Below are positions 32,425-42,732 of a stretch of DNA of 43,055 nucleotides, one piece after another. Positions within the stretch are counted from its first letter, which is position 1. The number at the start of each line of letters is the position of its first letter. The notes below the pieces were generated by a model, which had not been told where the DNA came from, did not search any database, and was given only the letters and a program-made list of their open reading frames with translations. Origin of the DNA: Bacteroidota bacterium (GTDB lineage: Bacteria > Bacteroidota > Bacteroidia > Sphingobacteriales > Sphingobacteriaceae); the NCBI GenBank assembly GCA_013286985.1, contig JABDEQ010000014.1:1-43055 (forward strand), given 5' to 3'. The translations under genes were made by a program, and so were the position numbers.

Positions 32425-33021
32425 TTAAACAGACTTTTGGTCTACCTCAGTAAAATTACTTATTACAGCAGTAATAGCATTAAATATATCGTGAATAGAA
32501 CCGATACCATTTATGCTTTTAAATTTTTGCTGATCTTTATAGAAACCCGCCACAGGCGCAGTTTTATCATTATACTCTTTAATGCGTTTGCGGATAACTT
32601 CGGGGTTAGCATCATCAGGCCTGCCTGAATCTTTTCCTCTCAATAACAACCGTTGTTCCAGCTCATCATCAGTAACCTCAAGGGCAACCATGCCTGATAT
32701 AGGAGCATTTTTTGTTTCTAATAACAGATCAAGTGCTTCGGCCTGGGCCACGGTACGCGGAAAACCGTCAAAGATGAATCCTTTGGCCTCTTTATTAGCG
32801 TCCAATTTATGGCTTATCATTCCGATAACCACTGCATCGGGGACTAATTTGCCTTCATCCATCAATTTCTTTGCCTCTAACCCTAATGCTGTGCCCTGCG
32901 AAATTTCGCCGCGTAAAAGATCGCCTGTTGAAAGATGGATTAAGCCATACTTTTCAATAAGTTTTTGCGATTGAGTACCTTTCCCTGCCCCGGGAGGACC
33001 AAACAATACCAGGTTTAGCAT
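32425..33021 (-). CDS. adk: Adenylate kinase
   Basis: The 198-residue protein has the P loop GPPGAGKGT (residues 8-16), the AMP-binding part HLSTGDLLR, FDGFPRTVAQAEAL and the LID region LLLRGKDSGRPDDANPEVIR. The LID lacks the Cys4 zinc site, as in the short-type enzyme. It converts ATP and AMP to two ADP in the cytoplasm. It lies about 105 bases before obgE on the same strand and probably shares its transcript. The short hairpin upstream at 33038-33066 separates it from the tRNA. Confidence 0.97.
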   Translation of the reverse strand: MLNLVLFGPPGAGKGTQSQKLIEKYGLIHLSTGDLLRGEISQGTALGLEAKKLMDEGKLVPDAVVIGMISHKLDANKEAKGFIFDGFPRTVAQAEALDLLLETKNAPISGMVALEVTDDELEQRLLLRGKDSGRPDDANPEVIRKRIKEYNDKTAPVAGFYKDQQKFKSINGIGSIHDIFNAITAVISNFTEVDQKSV

Positions 33022-33037
33022 GCTTTTATCAAATTAA

Positions 33038-33066
33038 AAGCCTTTCAGTACTACACAGAAAGGCTT
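33038..33066 (-). terminator. Terminator after tRNA-Arg
   Basis: AAGCCTTTC pairs with GAAAGGCTT over 9 bp around an 11-base loop. On the minus strand, TTTTAATTTG follows, giving a usable terminator for the tRNA transcript. Confidence 0.6.
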
Positions 33067-33153
33067 ATTTAGTCTTGAGTCAGCGGCCTTCTAGTCTTAG
33101 AAAAACAAAGTAAAACACTTTGCTTGTGACTATGGACACTTGACTTGATCCAG

Positions 33154-33227
33154 TGCACTTGAAGGGAGTCGAACCCCTAACCTCCTGATCCGTAGTCAGG
33201 TGCTCTATCCAATTGAGCTACAAGTGC
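33154..33227 (-). tRNA. tRNA-Arg (anticodon ACG)
   Basis: On the minus strand the acceptor stem GCACTTG pairs with CAAGTGC. The D arm contains AGCTCAATTGGATAGAGC, the anticodon arm is CCTGA-CTACGGA-TCAGG with ACG, and the T arm is AGGGGTTCGACTCCCT. No CCA is encoded. All arms pair well. Confidence 0.96.
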
Positions 33228-33287
33228 TTTTTTAAACGGACTGCAAAAATAGGAAATTTTTCAATCCGTTATAATTTTTTTTTAAAT

Positions 33288-33749
33288 TTACTTTACAGCC
33301 TCTGCTATGGCGCTAAAATCTGGCAGATCTGTTGCTACCTCCAATACCTCGGCATAAATGATTTTCTGATCCTCGTCAATAACAAATGCAGCACGTTTTG
33401 ATACACCTTTTAAGCCGAAAACAAAGGTTTCGTAGATAGCGCCGTAGGCGGTTGATACCTCTTTATTAAAGTCAGAAAGCAGATCAAACTGGTAATTGTT
33501 CTCTTCTTTAAATTTTGCTAATGTGAATGGCGAATCCACAGAAATGCCTAAAATGGTAGCATTTAAGCCATCGTAATAGCCAAAACTATCGCGCATGGTG
33601 CACAGCTGCGTGGTGCAGGTGCCTGTAAATGCCATTGGGAAAAAGTGTAACACTACTTTTTTTCCTTTAAAATCAGCTAATGATACTTCCTTCAATCCTG
33701 AAGAAACTAAAGTGAACTGCGGAGCAGCCTGGCCTGGTTGTAATGACAT
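33288..33749 (-). CDS. AhpE/Bcp-type peroxiredoxin
   Basis: The 153-residue thioredoxin-fold protein starts LQPGQAAPQFTLVSSGLKEV. The peroxidatic C45 lies in FTGTCTTQLC, and C50, five residues later, may be the resolving cysteine. It ends with FGLKGVSKRAAFVIDEDQKI. It reduces hydroperoxides in the cytoplasm. Its electron donor could be thioredoxin or, given bshA in this window, a bacillithiol-dependent redoxin; the sequence does not decide. Confidence 0.92.
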   Translation of the reverse strand: MSLQPGQAAPQFTLVSSGLKEVSLADFKGKKVVLHFFPMAFTGTCTTQLCTMRDSFGYYDGLNATILGISVDSPFTLAKFKEENNYQFDLLSDFNKEVSTAYGAIYETFVFGLKGVSKRAAFVIDEDQKIIYAEVLEVATDLPDFSAIAEAVK

Positions 33750-33828
33750 AAATTTAATTTTTTGTAAAAGAAATCATTTAATACGATTTAACAAGAGGTG
33801 CATTTATTTTTTACATTGTGATGTATCG

Positions 33829-34812
33829 TTATTTCAACTTCAATAACCTATCCGCATTACCATGTGTTATTTTTTCCATATCGGTGTTTGAAAGCGGCAT
33901 GCTATCCAGGTATGCTCTCCCGGCTTCATTTGTGCTGAAAGGATAATCTATTGAAAACATAATATTATCAATCCCAAAAGTATCAATAGCTACCTGCAAT
34001 GGCGGTAGGGTGAACAATCCGCTGGTGGTTATATATACCTGATCGCGCAGGGTTTGTATAATAGAGCGCTGGTTAACCCCGCCGTTGTCAATGCCAAACA
34101 TTTTATCGCTGCGCACCATCATCATGGGCAGCATCTCGCCCATGTGGCCGATGATAAGCTTTAATTTAGGATACTTATCCAATGTGCCCGATACAATAAG
34201 CCGTAAAGTATGTAACGCCGTTTCCGAGTGCCATCCCCAGCCGGCAATGGATAAAAAGGTGCCGGCTTGTTTAGGTAAATTACTGTAATATGCATCAAAA
34301 ACCGCTTTGGGCGGTAATCCCGGGTGCAGGTAAATAGGCACATCCAATTGCTCAGCACGCTCAAAAATTGGTGCAAATTTGGCATCATCCAAAAACTCAC
34401 CATTGGTGAGTCCGTTAATGAGTGCACCACAAAAACCGTATTTTTTTACAGTACGTTCCAATTCATCTGCGGCAGCTGCGGGATTGGTGGTAGGTAAATG
34501 GGCAAAAGCTTTAAATCTGTCGGGATAAGGCGCAATTTGCGATGCTATGGCATCATTATATTCCTTGGCAAATGCAGGTCCGCTGGCGGCATCCAGCAGA
34601 TCAGCTCCTTCGCCTGCTACCGACAATACCTGCACGCTGATGCCATTATCATCCATTGATTGCAGGCGCTCACCATCAATATCGGCCAGCTTCTGCATCA
34701 TTTTTTGAATGGCCGGGGATTTACCCAGGTAATGCCTGTCCCTGGCTTCTTTAGGCATATTGTCAATTAGTTCGGGAAAGGTTATGTGTTCTTCGAGTGT
34801 TACTACGCGCAT
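33829..34812 (-). CDS. Amidohydrolase-family protein (ACMSD/gamma-resorcylate decarboxylase-like)
   Basis: The 327-residue protein is a metal-dependent TIM barrel. The EEH at residues 7-9 and the HPG of YLHPGLPP, the IIGHMGEMLPMM loop and the DYPFS near the end provide the expected metal and base residues of decarboxylase-type amidohydrolases. These remove CO2 from aromatic or semialdehyde acids. It follows the Crp-family gene by 71 bases on the same strand and probably forms a two-gene operon. The substrate is unknown. Confidence 0.85.
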   Translation of the reverse strand: MRVVTLEEHITFPELIDNMPKEARDRHYLGKSPAIQKMMQKLADIDGERLQSMDDNGISVQVLSVAGEGADLLDAASGPAFAKEYNDAIASQIAPYPDRFKAFAHLPTTNPAAAADELERTVKKYGFCGALINGLTNGEFLDDAKFAPIFERAEQLDVPIYLHPGLPPKAVFDAYYSNLPKQAGTFLSIAGWGWHSETALHTLRLIVSGTLDKYPKLKLIIGHMGEMLPMMMVRSDKMFGIDNGGVNQRSIIQTLRDQVYITTSGLFTLPPLQVAIDTFGIDNIMFSIDYPFSTNEAGRAYLDSMPLSNTDMEKITHGNADRLLKLK

Positions 34813-34883
34813 AAATGTTTTTATTTAGTGAGTAACAAAGATCGACCTGTTTAGATTGTAAAACATTGATCTGCATCAATAAA

Positions 34884-35453
34884 TCAAATTTTTGATTTTA
34901 ACCTGCTTAAGGCTTCCTGCGAGAGGTTGAGGTAGTTGGCCACCAGTTTATTTGACAAACGCAGTACCATATGCGGACTCTCTTTTAACAGTAGTTTATA
35001 ACGTTCGGCAGCATCCTGAGTAGCCAGGCTCTGTAAACGTTTGGTGTTATTTACATAGGCAAACTCCAGATAATTACGGTAAAATTTTTCCCAGGCGGGT
35101 ATAACATCAAGCAAACCATAAAAATCATCGCGACTAATATAAAGTAATTCGGAGGTTTCAATAGCCTGTGTTATTTCGGTTAAGGGTTCTCCGGTTATAA
35201 AAGAAGTAAGTGAGGTTGAAAATGTATTTTCAAAAGCAAATCTGCGGGTAACTTCGGCGCCATCGGCTTTAATAAAATATACTCTTAAGCAGCCTTTGTT
35301 TACAAAGTACATTCTGCGTGCGGGAGTACCCAAAACATTAATAATTTCGTTCTTTTTTAAAGTTAAAGGTTTAAAGTGGGAAAATATTACCTGTAAATGT
35401 TCATCACTTATAGCAACCCTGTCTGTTATAAATTTACCTAACTGTTGGTGCAT
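34884..35453 (-). CDS. Crp/Fnr-family regulator with cNMP-binding domain
   Basis: The 189-residue protein has the cyclic-nucleotide-binding jelly roll: FKPLTLKKNEIINVLGTPAR, FVNKGCLRVYFIKADGAEVT and RFAFENTFSTSLTSFITGEP. The Arg and Glu that bind cAMP in CRP are not obvious. The C-terminal part, SNKLVANYLNLSQEALSRLK, is the recognition helix of a short helix-turn-helix. Many Bacteroidota carry such cNMP-type activators, often next to the genes they control. The amidohydrolase downstream and the quinone oxidoreductase gene, divergent by 148 bases, are the likely targets by position. Confidence 0.88.
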   Translation of the reverse strand: MHQQLGKFITDRVAISDEHLQVIFSHFKPLTLKKNEIINVLGTPARRMYFVNKGCLRVYFIKADGAEVTRRFAFENTFSTSLTSFITGEPLTEITQAIETSELLYISRDDFYGLLDVIPAWEKFYRNYLEFAYVNNTKRLQSLATQDAAERYKLLLKESPHMVLRLSNKLVANYLNLSQEALSRLKSKI

Positions 35454-35601
35454 GGATTTAATTTCTACGATTTAATTAAGCCTTAAAGATCGGACTAAAA
35501 AAATGGCAAACATTAATCTGCTTCAAAAAAAAACAATCTTTTTTATGATACAAAAAGGTAATATCATTGTTAGCTTGTAAGCTGTTAAAAGATAACTCAC
35601 A

Positions 35602-36585
35602 ATGAGAGCAATAGTAATTACCCAACCCGGTGGACCGGAAGTTTTGCAGCTGGCAGAAAGGTCGAAGCCGGTTTGTGCCGATGATGAAGTGCTGATAAAG
35701 GTATACGCAGCAGGCGTTAACCGCCCCGATGTATACCAGCGTAAAGGAAATTATCCGCCACCAAAGGGAGCATCGCCTGATATACCGGGACTTGAAATAG
35801 CCGGGGTTATTGAACAGGTAGGCAAAGACATTTCCCGCTGGAAAGTTGGCGATAAGGTGTGCGCCCTGTTAACGGGAGGTGGCTATGCTGAATATTGCGC
35901 AGTTGCGCAGGGGCAATGCCTGCCTGTGCCGGGCAATTTGAGTTTTGAAGAGACTGCCTCTTTGCCCGAAACGTTTTTTACTGTATGGAGCAATGTGTTT
36001 GACAGGGGGCAATTGAAAAACAACGAAACGCTATTGGTTCATGGAGGATCCAGCGGCATTGGTGTTGCTGCTATACAAATGGCAAAAGCTTTGGGACATA
36101 CAGTATACATAACTGCAGGATCGGAGGAAAAGTGCAGGTTTTGCGAAAGTTTGGGGGCCGAACGGGCCATTAACTATAAAACAGAAAACTTTGCTGCGGT
36201 TATTAAGGAAATATCTAGTGGCAAAGGTGTGGATGTTATTTTAGATATGATTGGCGGCGATTATGTGCAGCCCAATATTAAATCACTGGCAGATGACGGA
36301 CGCCTTGTAATGATTAATATGATGTTGGGTAAAGATGTTCAGGTTGATTTATCTGTCGTGATGAGTAAACGGTTAACCATAACCGGTTCTACATTACGTT
36401 CCAGAGATGTTTCATTTAAATCGGCTATTGCGGCTAACCTGGAAAAACACATATGGCCGTTAATTGCATCGGGCAAAATAAAACCTGTTGTCAGCACCGT
36501 TTTCCCGTTGGAAAAGGGAGCTGATGCGCATGCTTTAATGGAAAGTGGCGATCTGATAGGGAAAGTGGTTTTAAAGATTGCTTGA
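35602..36585 (+). CDS. NAD(P)H quinone oxidoreductase, zeta-crystallin/PIG3-like
   Basis: The 327-residue medium-chain dehydrogenase starts MRAIVITQPGGPEVLQLAER. It has the family's GVNRPDVYQRKGNYPPPKGA, the DIPGLEIAG entry to the catalytic domain and the Rossmann motif LLVHGGSSGIGVAAIQMAKA. No zinc-binding cysteines are present, as expected for quinone reductases. The PPP-GxS loop is typical of the PIG3 subfamily (TIGR02824). The enzyme uses NADPH to reduce quinones or enals and is often stress induced. Confidence 0.92.
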   Translation: MRAIVITQPGGPEVLQLAERSKPVCADDEVLIKVYAAGVNRPDVYQRKGNYPPPKGASPDIPGLEIAGVIEQVGKDISRWKVGDKVCALLTGGGYAEYCAVAQGQCLPVPGNLSFEETASLPETFFTVWSNVFDRGQLKNNETLLVHGGSSGIGVAAIQMAKALGHTVYITAGSEEKCRFCESLGAERAINYKTENFAAVIKEISSGKGVDVILDMIGGDYVQPNIKSLADDGRLVMINMMLGKDVQVDLSVVMSKRLTITGSTLRSRDVSFKSAIAANLEKHIWPLIASGKIKPVVSTVFPLEKGADAHALMESGDLIGKVVLKIA

Positions 36586-36619
36586 AATTGGCAGCGTTCA
36601 CGGTGTTCATGGCGTTCAT

Positions 36620-36637
36620 GCGTTCAAAAATGAACGC
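36620..36637 (+). terminator. Hairpin after the quinone oxidoreductase gene
   Basis: GCGTTCA pairs with TGAACGC around an AAAA loop and is followed by TATGTTTTTT. Related GCGTTCA or GTGTTCA units lie just before it, so this may be a short repeat acting as a terminator. Confidence 0.6.
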
Positions 36638-36739
36638 TATGTTTTTTGGATAAAACAGGCTTAAGCGTTTAAAAATAGCCGTTGTTACGTATCGCCTAAA
36701 AAAAACTTAAGGGCTATTTTAATATTTGCTTATAAATCT

Positions 36740-36747
36740 TAACTTTG
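36740..36747 (+). promoter_or_regulatory. Candidate -7 promoter element of atpD
   Basis: TAACTTTG matches TAnnTTTG exactly, 73 bases before the atpD start, suggesting a leader of about 65 bases. Confidence 0.5.
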
Positions 36748-36804
36748 CGCCTCTGAAATAGCAGGTGTGTTTCACATTGGCCAATTTCACTTAAAATACA
36801 TTAA

Positions 36805-38325
<1,521 letters not shown>

Positions 38326-38332
38326 TGTGCAG

Positions 38333-38383
38333 ATGAGTAAATGTGCAGATGTGCAAATTCAAGCCATCTGCATATTTACTCAT
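38333..38383. repeat. Inverted repeat between atpD and atpC
   Basis: ATGAGTAAATGTGCAGATG (38333-38351) pairs with CATCTGCATATTTACTCAT (38365-38383), matching at 18 of 19 positions around a 13-base loop. Further TGCACATTTGCACAT-type units fill 38394-38432. The pattern looks like an inserted dispersed repeat inside the operon. Confidence 0.75.
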
Positions 38384-38442
38384 TAATATATTAAAATCAT
38401 CTGCACATTTGCACATCCGCAGATTTGCACATTTTAAAAAAC

Positions 38443-38697
38443 ATGACATTAGAAATCCTTACTCCCGATAAAACAGTATACGAAGGCGAAGCCACATCGG
38501 TAACGCTTCCCGGTACTTTGGGATCTTTTGAAATACTGAATCACCACGCGCCTATTATCTCTACTTTAGAAGATGGTAAGGTTGTTATACGTGGCGGCAG
38601 TGCAGGTAAAGAAGACGTTTATTTGATTAAGGGCGGTGTTGTTGAAGCATCAAACAACAAAGTAATTATTTTAGCCGAAGGCATTCAGCACAAATAA
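38443..38697 (+). CDS. atpC: F1F0 ATP synthase subunit epsilon (short form)
   Basis: From the ATG at 38443 the protein has 84 residues: LEILTPDKTVYEGEATSVTL then PGTLGSFEILNHHAPIISTL, the N-terminal beta-sandwich of epsilon subunits. The usual C-terminal helical hairpin is missing, which is the short form found in many Bacteroidota. A TTG six codons upstream is in frame but lies in the repeat and is rejected. Epsilon joins the F1 rotor and regulates it. Confidence 0.93.
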   Translation: MTLEILTPDKTVYEGEATSVTLPGTLGSFEILNHHAPIISTLEDGKVVIRGGSAGKEDVYLIKGGVVEASNNKVIILAEGIQHK

Positions 38698-38721
38698 TTA
38701 TCGGCCTGCTTCTGATATTAA

Positions 38722-38752
38722 AAATGCCCGGTTGGTTTCCAATCGGGCATTT
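38722..38752 (+). terminator. Terminator after atpC
   Basis: AAATGCCCGGTTGG pairs with CCAATCGGGCATTT over 14 bp with one G-T pair and a TTT loop, followed by a T run. Confidence 0.88.
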
Positions 38753-38774
38753 TTTTATGCTGATGGGTTCGGAG

Positions 38775-39566
38775 TTAATTTTCGATAGACAATGATTCAG
38801 GAAGCATTAATAAAAAAGGCAATGCTTTTGTGTAATCCAGTAAATCATATTCGAGACCCATCAACCTGATATTGGTATAATAGGTTTGATGCTGATTATA
38901 ATAATGTTTTTCTGACTGAATAAACCATGCATTGTTGCCTAACTTCTGCGCCAGGAACCATTTTTCGAGCAGCCGGACTGTCCTGCCATTACCATCATCA
39001 AAAGGATGGATCTTCACAAAAATAAGATGGATCATAGAAGCGAAGAAGAAAGATTCTTTAAAGCTTAATTCGGCGCTGAGCAGCTTTGCAATATCATTAT
39101 AAAGCTTTTTCATTTCCTGCTTCACACTTCCGGGGGCACAGGCAACATACTCAATCTTTCCCTGAGGTGTCATCACGTACATCATGCCGTTGCGTATTTT
39201 ACCGCGTTGCACTTTTTGTAAGATGTGCTTAGTTAATAGAGCGTGAGCCTGCTTGACTGTTTTTTTTTCTAATGATTGATTCTGTGCGAATTCATAAGCT
39301 TCATACAGATCATCTATTTTCTGGGTATAATCCGGCAGGAATTTAATGCCCAGCATTTTATGTTTGATGTACGAATCTATCTCAATGGCCTCACCTTCTA
39401 TTTTGGAAGAAAATACAGCTGAGACCGAAGTGTAAAAGCTGAAAGTGCTAACTGATAATTCGCTATCCTTCAAATTTTCAAACCTTTGCTGCTTATCACT
39501 AGTTACTAAATGGCAATAATCTGCTAATAGCGCTGTTTGCAATATTTCAAGTTCTATTTCTTTCAT
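38775..39566 (-). CDS. Fic-family protein with N-terminal inhibitory motif
   Basis: The 263-residue protein has the complete Fic active loop HPFDDGNGR (residues 187-195) with H187. An inhibitory motif of the S-x3-E-G type lies at 53-58 (SSKIEG), placed before the Fic core, so this is a class II, self-restrained enzyme. Fic proteins attach AMP or other phosphate groups to Ser, Thr or Tyr of target proteins. No winged-helix end is obvious and no antitoxin gene is adjacent. The gene stands alone, convergent with atpC. Confidence 0.92.
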   Translation of the reverse strand: MKEIELEILQTALLADYCHLVTSDKQQRFENLKDSELSVSTFSFYTSVSAVFSSKIEGEAIEIDSYIKHKMLGIKFLPDYTQKIDDLYEAYEFAQNQSLEKKTVKQAHALLTKHILQKVQRGKIRNGMMYVMTPQGKIEYVACAPGSVKQEMKKLYNDIAKLLSAELSFKESFFFASMIHLIFVKIHPFDDGNGRTVRLLEKWFLAQKLGNNAWFIQSEKHYYNQHQTYYTNIRLMGLEYDLLDYTKALPFLLMLPESLSIEN

Positions 39567-39610
39567 CTTTCAACAGCCCTAATTTAATAATATAATTTAT
39601 AAGCGCTGAT

Positions 39611-40852
39611 CTAAACCAAAAACTCAAACAAGGTTTGATCCCTGTTTAGTTCTATCACCTCAAAACGATGCTCTTCCATCCTTTTTAACAGGGAAGGATA
39701 ATCATCGGCTGATTTTAATTCGATGCCCACCAGCGCAGGGCCGCTTTCTTTGGATGTTTTTTTGATAAACTCAAAACGGGTAATATCGTCGCCAGGGCCA
39801 AGCACATTGTTTACAAACAACTTTAATGCTCCCGGTCGTTGCGGAAATTTCACAATAAAATAATGCTTCAGTCCTTCATACAGTAATGATTTTTCCTTAA
39901 TCTCCTGCATGCGCTCTATATCATTATTGCCGCCACTAATTACGCAAACTACCTTTTTGCCTCTGATTTTATCCTTGCAAAAATCCAGTACGGCTACCGA
40001 TAACGCACCTGCCGGTTCAACCACAATGGCATCTTCATTATACAATTTTAATATGGTAGTGCAAACCTTACCCTCGGGTACGGTGAGCATATCATTCAGT
40101 GCAGCGCGACAAAGATCGTAGGTTAATTTGCCTACTGTTTTTACGGCAGCGCCATCAACAAAACGGTTAATATCAACCAAACTTACCGGACCGCCGTGTT
40201 CAAATGCCGTCAGCATACTTGGCGCTCCCTCGGGTTCAACGCCAATTAATAATACGTTGGGATTGTGTTGTTTTAAATAAGTGCCTGTACCAGCCGATAA
40301 ACCGCCGCCGCCAACAGGCATTATCACTGCTTCAACATCAGGCAGGTCTTCCAGTATTTCAACGCCTACAGTGCCCTGGCCTTCTATAATACGGTAATTG
40401 TCAAATGGTGGAATAAAAGTCATCTGGTGGGCCTGTGTGTAGGTCAGCGCCTCTATCAGGCAGTCGTCAAAGGTATCGCCAACCAAAATAATCTCAATAT
40501 GGCCGTTACCAAACATTTCTGTTTGCTTAACTTTTTGTTTTGGGGTTATTTCGGGCATAAAGATCACGCCCTTAATGCCCATTTTGTTGCACGAGAAAGC
40601 AACACCCTGCGCATGATTGCCCGCGCTGGCGCAAACTACGCCACGGCTCAGTTCATCAGCATTTAGCTGACTAATCATGTTATAAGCGCCGCGTAATTTG
40701 TAGGAACGAACAACCTGCAAGTCTTCCCTCTTCAGGTACAATTCGCATTCGTAAGCTTTTGAGAGGCCTGCATGATATTCAAGCGGGGTACGTTTTACTA
40801 TATTTTTCAGGCGCTGTGAAGCAGCTTCAAAATTCAATACAACATCAGTCAT
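39611..40852 (-). CDS. ilvA: Threonine ammonia-lyase (biosynthetic)
   Basis: The 413-residue PLP enzyme has K52 in VRSYKLRGAYNM, the phosphate-binding GGGGLSAG and CASAGNHAQGVAFSC. The last 75 residues (HYFIVKFPQRPGALKLFVNN then VLGPGDDITRFEF) form an ACT-like regulatory domain, as in the short IlvA. It deaminates threonine to 2-oxobutanoate, the entry to isoleucine. It lies downstream of the LeuA/CimA-family gene on the same strand, with 335 bases of repeats between. Isoleucine feedback is expected from the domain. Confidence 0.95.
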   Translation of the reverse strand: MTDVVLNFEAASQRLKNIVKRTPLEYHAGLSKAYECELYLKREDLQVVRSYKLRGAYNMISQLNADELSRGVVCASAGNHAQGVAFSCNKMGIKGVIFMPEITPKQKVKQTEMFGNGHIEIILVGDTFDDCLIEALTYTQAHQMTFIPPFDNYRIIEGQGTVGVEILEDLPDVEAVIMPVGGGGLSAGTGTYLKQHNPNVLLIGVEPEGAPSMLTAFEHGGPVSLVDINRFVDGAAVKTVGKLTYDLCRAALNDMLTVPEGKVCTTILKLYNEDAIVVEPAGALSVAVLDFCKDKIRGKKVVCVISGGNNDIERMQEIKEKSLLYEGLKHYFIVKFPQRPGALKLFVNNVLGPGDDITRFEFIKKTSKESGPALVGIELKSADDYPSLLKRMEEHRFEVIELNRDQTLFEFLV

Positions 40853-41036
40853 GTTTAGTGATTTTTAACTCCTACCGGGATGGGCGAAGGTTTTGTTATT
40901 AAATCGATCTTTTCAACAAGCTGCAAAGATCGATTTTTAAGGTGATTTTATACTTAGCTAATTCTCGATTCTTTATATGTTAGCTAATTTTTACAGCTCG
41001 TTCAAATTTAGAACGGAAAAACGCTGCAAATAATTG

Positions 41037-41158
41037 CCGTTGGCTTTAGCCAACGGAATAATGATGAAACACCGTAGGGGCTTTAGCCTAAAATGGCATT
41101 GATTTGTGGCTAAAGCCAGTTTAATTTATCAATCTATCCCGTTGGCTTCAGCCAACGG
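41037..41158. repeat. Cluster of GCTTTAGCC-type palindromes
   Basis: CCGTTGGCTTTAGCCAACGG (41037-41056) and CCGTTGGCTTCAGCCAACGG (41139-41158) are palindromes with 8-bp stems. Between them GGCTTTAGCC (41079-41088) pairs with GGCTAAAGCC (41108-41117). In the 335 bases between the two genes I see nothing else except AT-rich sequence. Confidence 0.85.
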
Positions 41159-41187
41159 CAACAAAAACTCCTAGGCGATTTGCAGGC

Positions 41188-42705
41188 TTAAATAATGTTC
41201 AGCATCTTTTGAGTGGCCTTAATAGCGCAAACGGTTTGATCAGAATCTAACCCGCGGGTAATGAATTTGCGTTTGTCAGTTTCCCAGGTGATAATGGCTT
41301 CGCACAAGGCATCAGAACTACTGCCTGGTGCAATGCGTACGGCATAGTCAATCAGTTTAGGCAGACGGCGTTCTTTCTTTTTATAAACCATGGCCAGTGC
41401 ATTCATAAATGCATCAAACTGACCATCACCCTGGGCATTTTCTTCAAATTTCTCCCCTTCAATCTGCACCGAAATGGTTGCTGAAGGGCGCAAACCCATG
41501 GAGTTCATCAATACATATGATTTAACAATAACTTTTTCTTCGTACAAGCTACTATCCAGCACATCCGAAATAATGTATGGCAAATCCTCTTTAGTAACCG
41601 TTTCTTTTTTATCGCCCAGTTCAATAACACGTTGGGTAACTTTTTTAAGGTCGGCATCATTTAGCTTTAGCCCTAGTTCCTGCAGGTTTTTTTCGATATT
41701 GGCTTTGCCTGATGTTTTGCCTAGCGCATACTCGCGTTTGCGGCCAAAACGTTCGGGAAGCAGATCGTTAAAGTACAAATTGTTTTTATTGTCGCCATCG
41801 GCGTGGATGCCTGCTGTTTGAGTGAAAACGTTGTCGCCAACAATTGGCTTGTTGGATGGAATCCTTATGCCCGAAAACGTTTCAACCAGTTTACTAACCG
41901 AATAGATAGAGGACTCTTTGATGCCAACTTCAACCTCGGGTGCAAAATCATTAATTACGGCAACGGCGCTGGCCATGGCTGCATTTCCCGCTCTTTCGCC
42001 CATGCCGTTTACGGTTAAGTGCAAACCGCTTACACCGGCTTTTACCGCTTCCAGTACGTTGGCGGTACCTAAATCGTAATCGTTATGTGCGTGGAAATCA
42101 AAATGAACACCGGGATATTTGGCAATCAGCTCGTTTAAGAATTTCGCGGTTTCCAAAGGAGTAAGTATACCCAATGTATCAGGTAATAAGATCCTTTTTA
42201 CAGGTTGTGCTGTTAAGAAATCCAGCATCTGATGAACATACTCCGGTGAGTTGCGCATACCATTGCTCCAATCCTCCAGATAAACATTGGTTGCTATACC
42301 TTTGCTCGCGGCAAGGTCAATAACATGTTTTATTTCGGCAAAATGCAGTTCGGGCGTTTTTTTTAGCTGATGAGTTAAATGATTTAACGAGCCTTTTGTT
42401 AGCAGGTTTTGAACTTTAACTTTTGAGTTTACCATCCAATCGATAGATACCCCATTATCCACAAATGATAATACCTCAATGCGGTCGGAATATCCGTTTT
42501 CTTCGGCCCAAACCAAAATACTTTTTACTGCCTGAAACTCGCCTTCTGATACACGTGCCGAAGCAATTTCAACCCTGTCTACATGGAGTTCTTCTAATAA
42601 TAATTGGGTGATAGTTAGTTTTTCTGAGATAGAAAATGACACACCCGATGTTTGTTCGCCATCGCGAAGGGTAGTGTCCATTATCTCTATTTTCCTGCGT
42701 TCCAT
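41188..42705 (-). CDS. 2-isopropylmalate/citramalate synthase-family enzyme
   Basis: From the ATG at 42705 the protein has 505 residues. It begins RKIEIMDTTLRDGEQTSGVS, the substrate-binding start of the DRE-TIM family. HFDFHAHNDYDLGTANVLEA carries the metal-binding histidines, and NGMGERAGNAA is as in LeuA. The C-terminal part (from about 380) is the LeuA-type allosteric domain. It is longer and more diverged than ordinary LeuA, so it may make citramalate or isopropylmalate. leuD upstream and ilvA downstream support a role in leucine or isoleucine synthesis. Confidence 0.88.
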   Translation of the reverse strand: MERRKIEIMDTTLRDGEQTSGVSFSISEKLTITQLLLEELHVDRVEIASARVSEGEFQAVKSILVWAEENGYSDRIEVLSFVDNGVSIDWMVNSKVKVQNLLTKGSLNHLTHQLKKTPELHFAEIKHVIDLAASKGIATNVYLEDWSNGMRNSPEYVHQMLDFLTAQPVKRILLPDTLGILTPLETAKFLNELIAKYPGVHFDFHAHNDYDLGTANVLEAVKAGVSGLHLTVNGMGERAGNAAMASAVAVINDFAPEVEVGIKESSIYSVSKLVETFSGIRIPSNKPIVGDNVFTQTAGIHADGDNKNNLYFNDLLPERFGRKREYALGKTSGKANIEKNLQELGLKLNDADLKKVTQRVIELGDKKETVTKEDLPYIISDVLDSSLYEEKVIVKSYVLMNSMGLRPSATISVQIEGEKFEENAQGDGQFDAFMNALAMVYKKKERRLPKLIDYAVRIAPGSSSDALCEAIITWETDKRKFITRGLDSDQTVCAIKATQKMLNII

Positions 42706-42732
42706 GTAAAGGAGTATTTGGTTTGGTTGTGG

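Noticed and set aside
38425..38442. Upstream TTG start of atpC
   Set aside because: It falls within the repeat, and the family N-terminus begins at the ATG at 38443.
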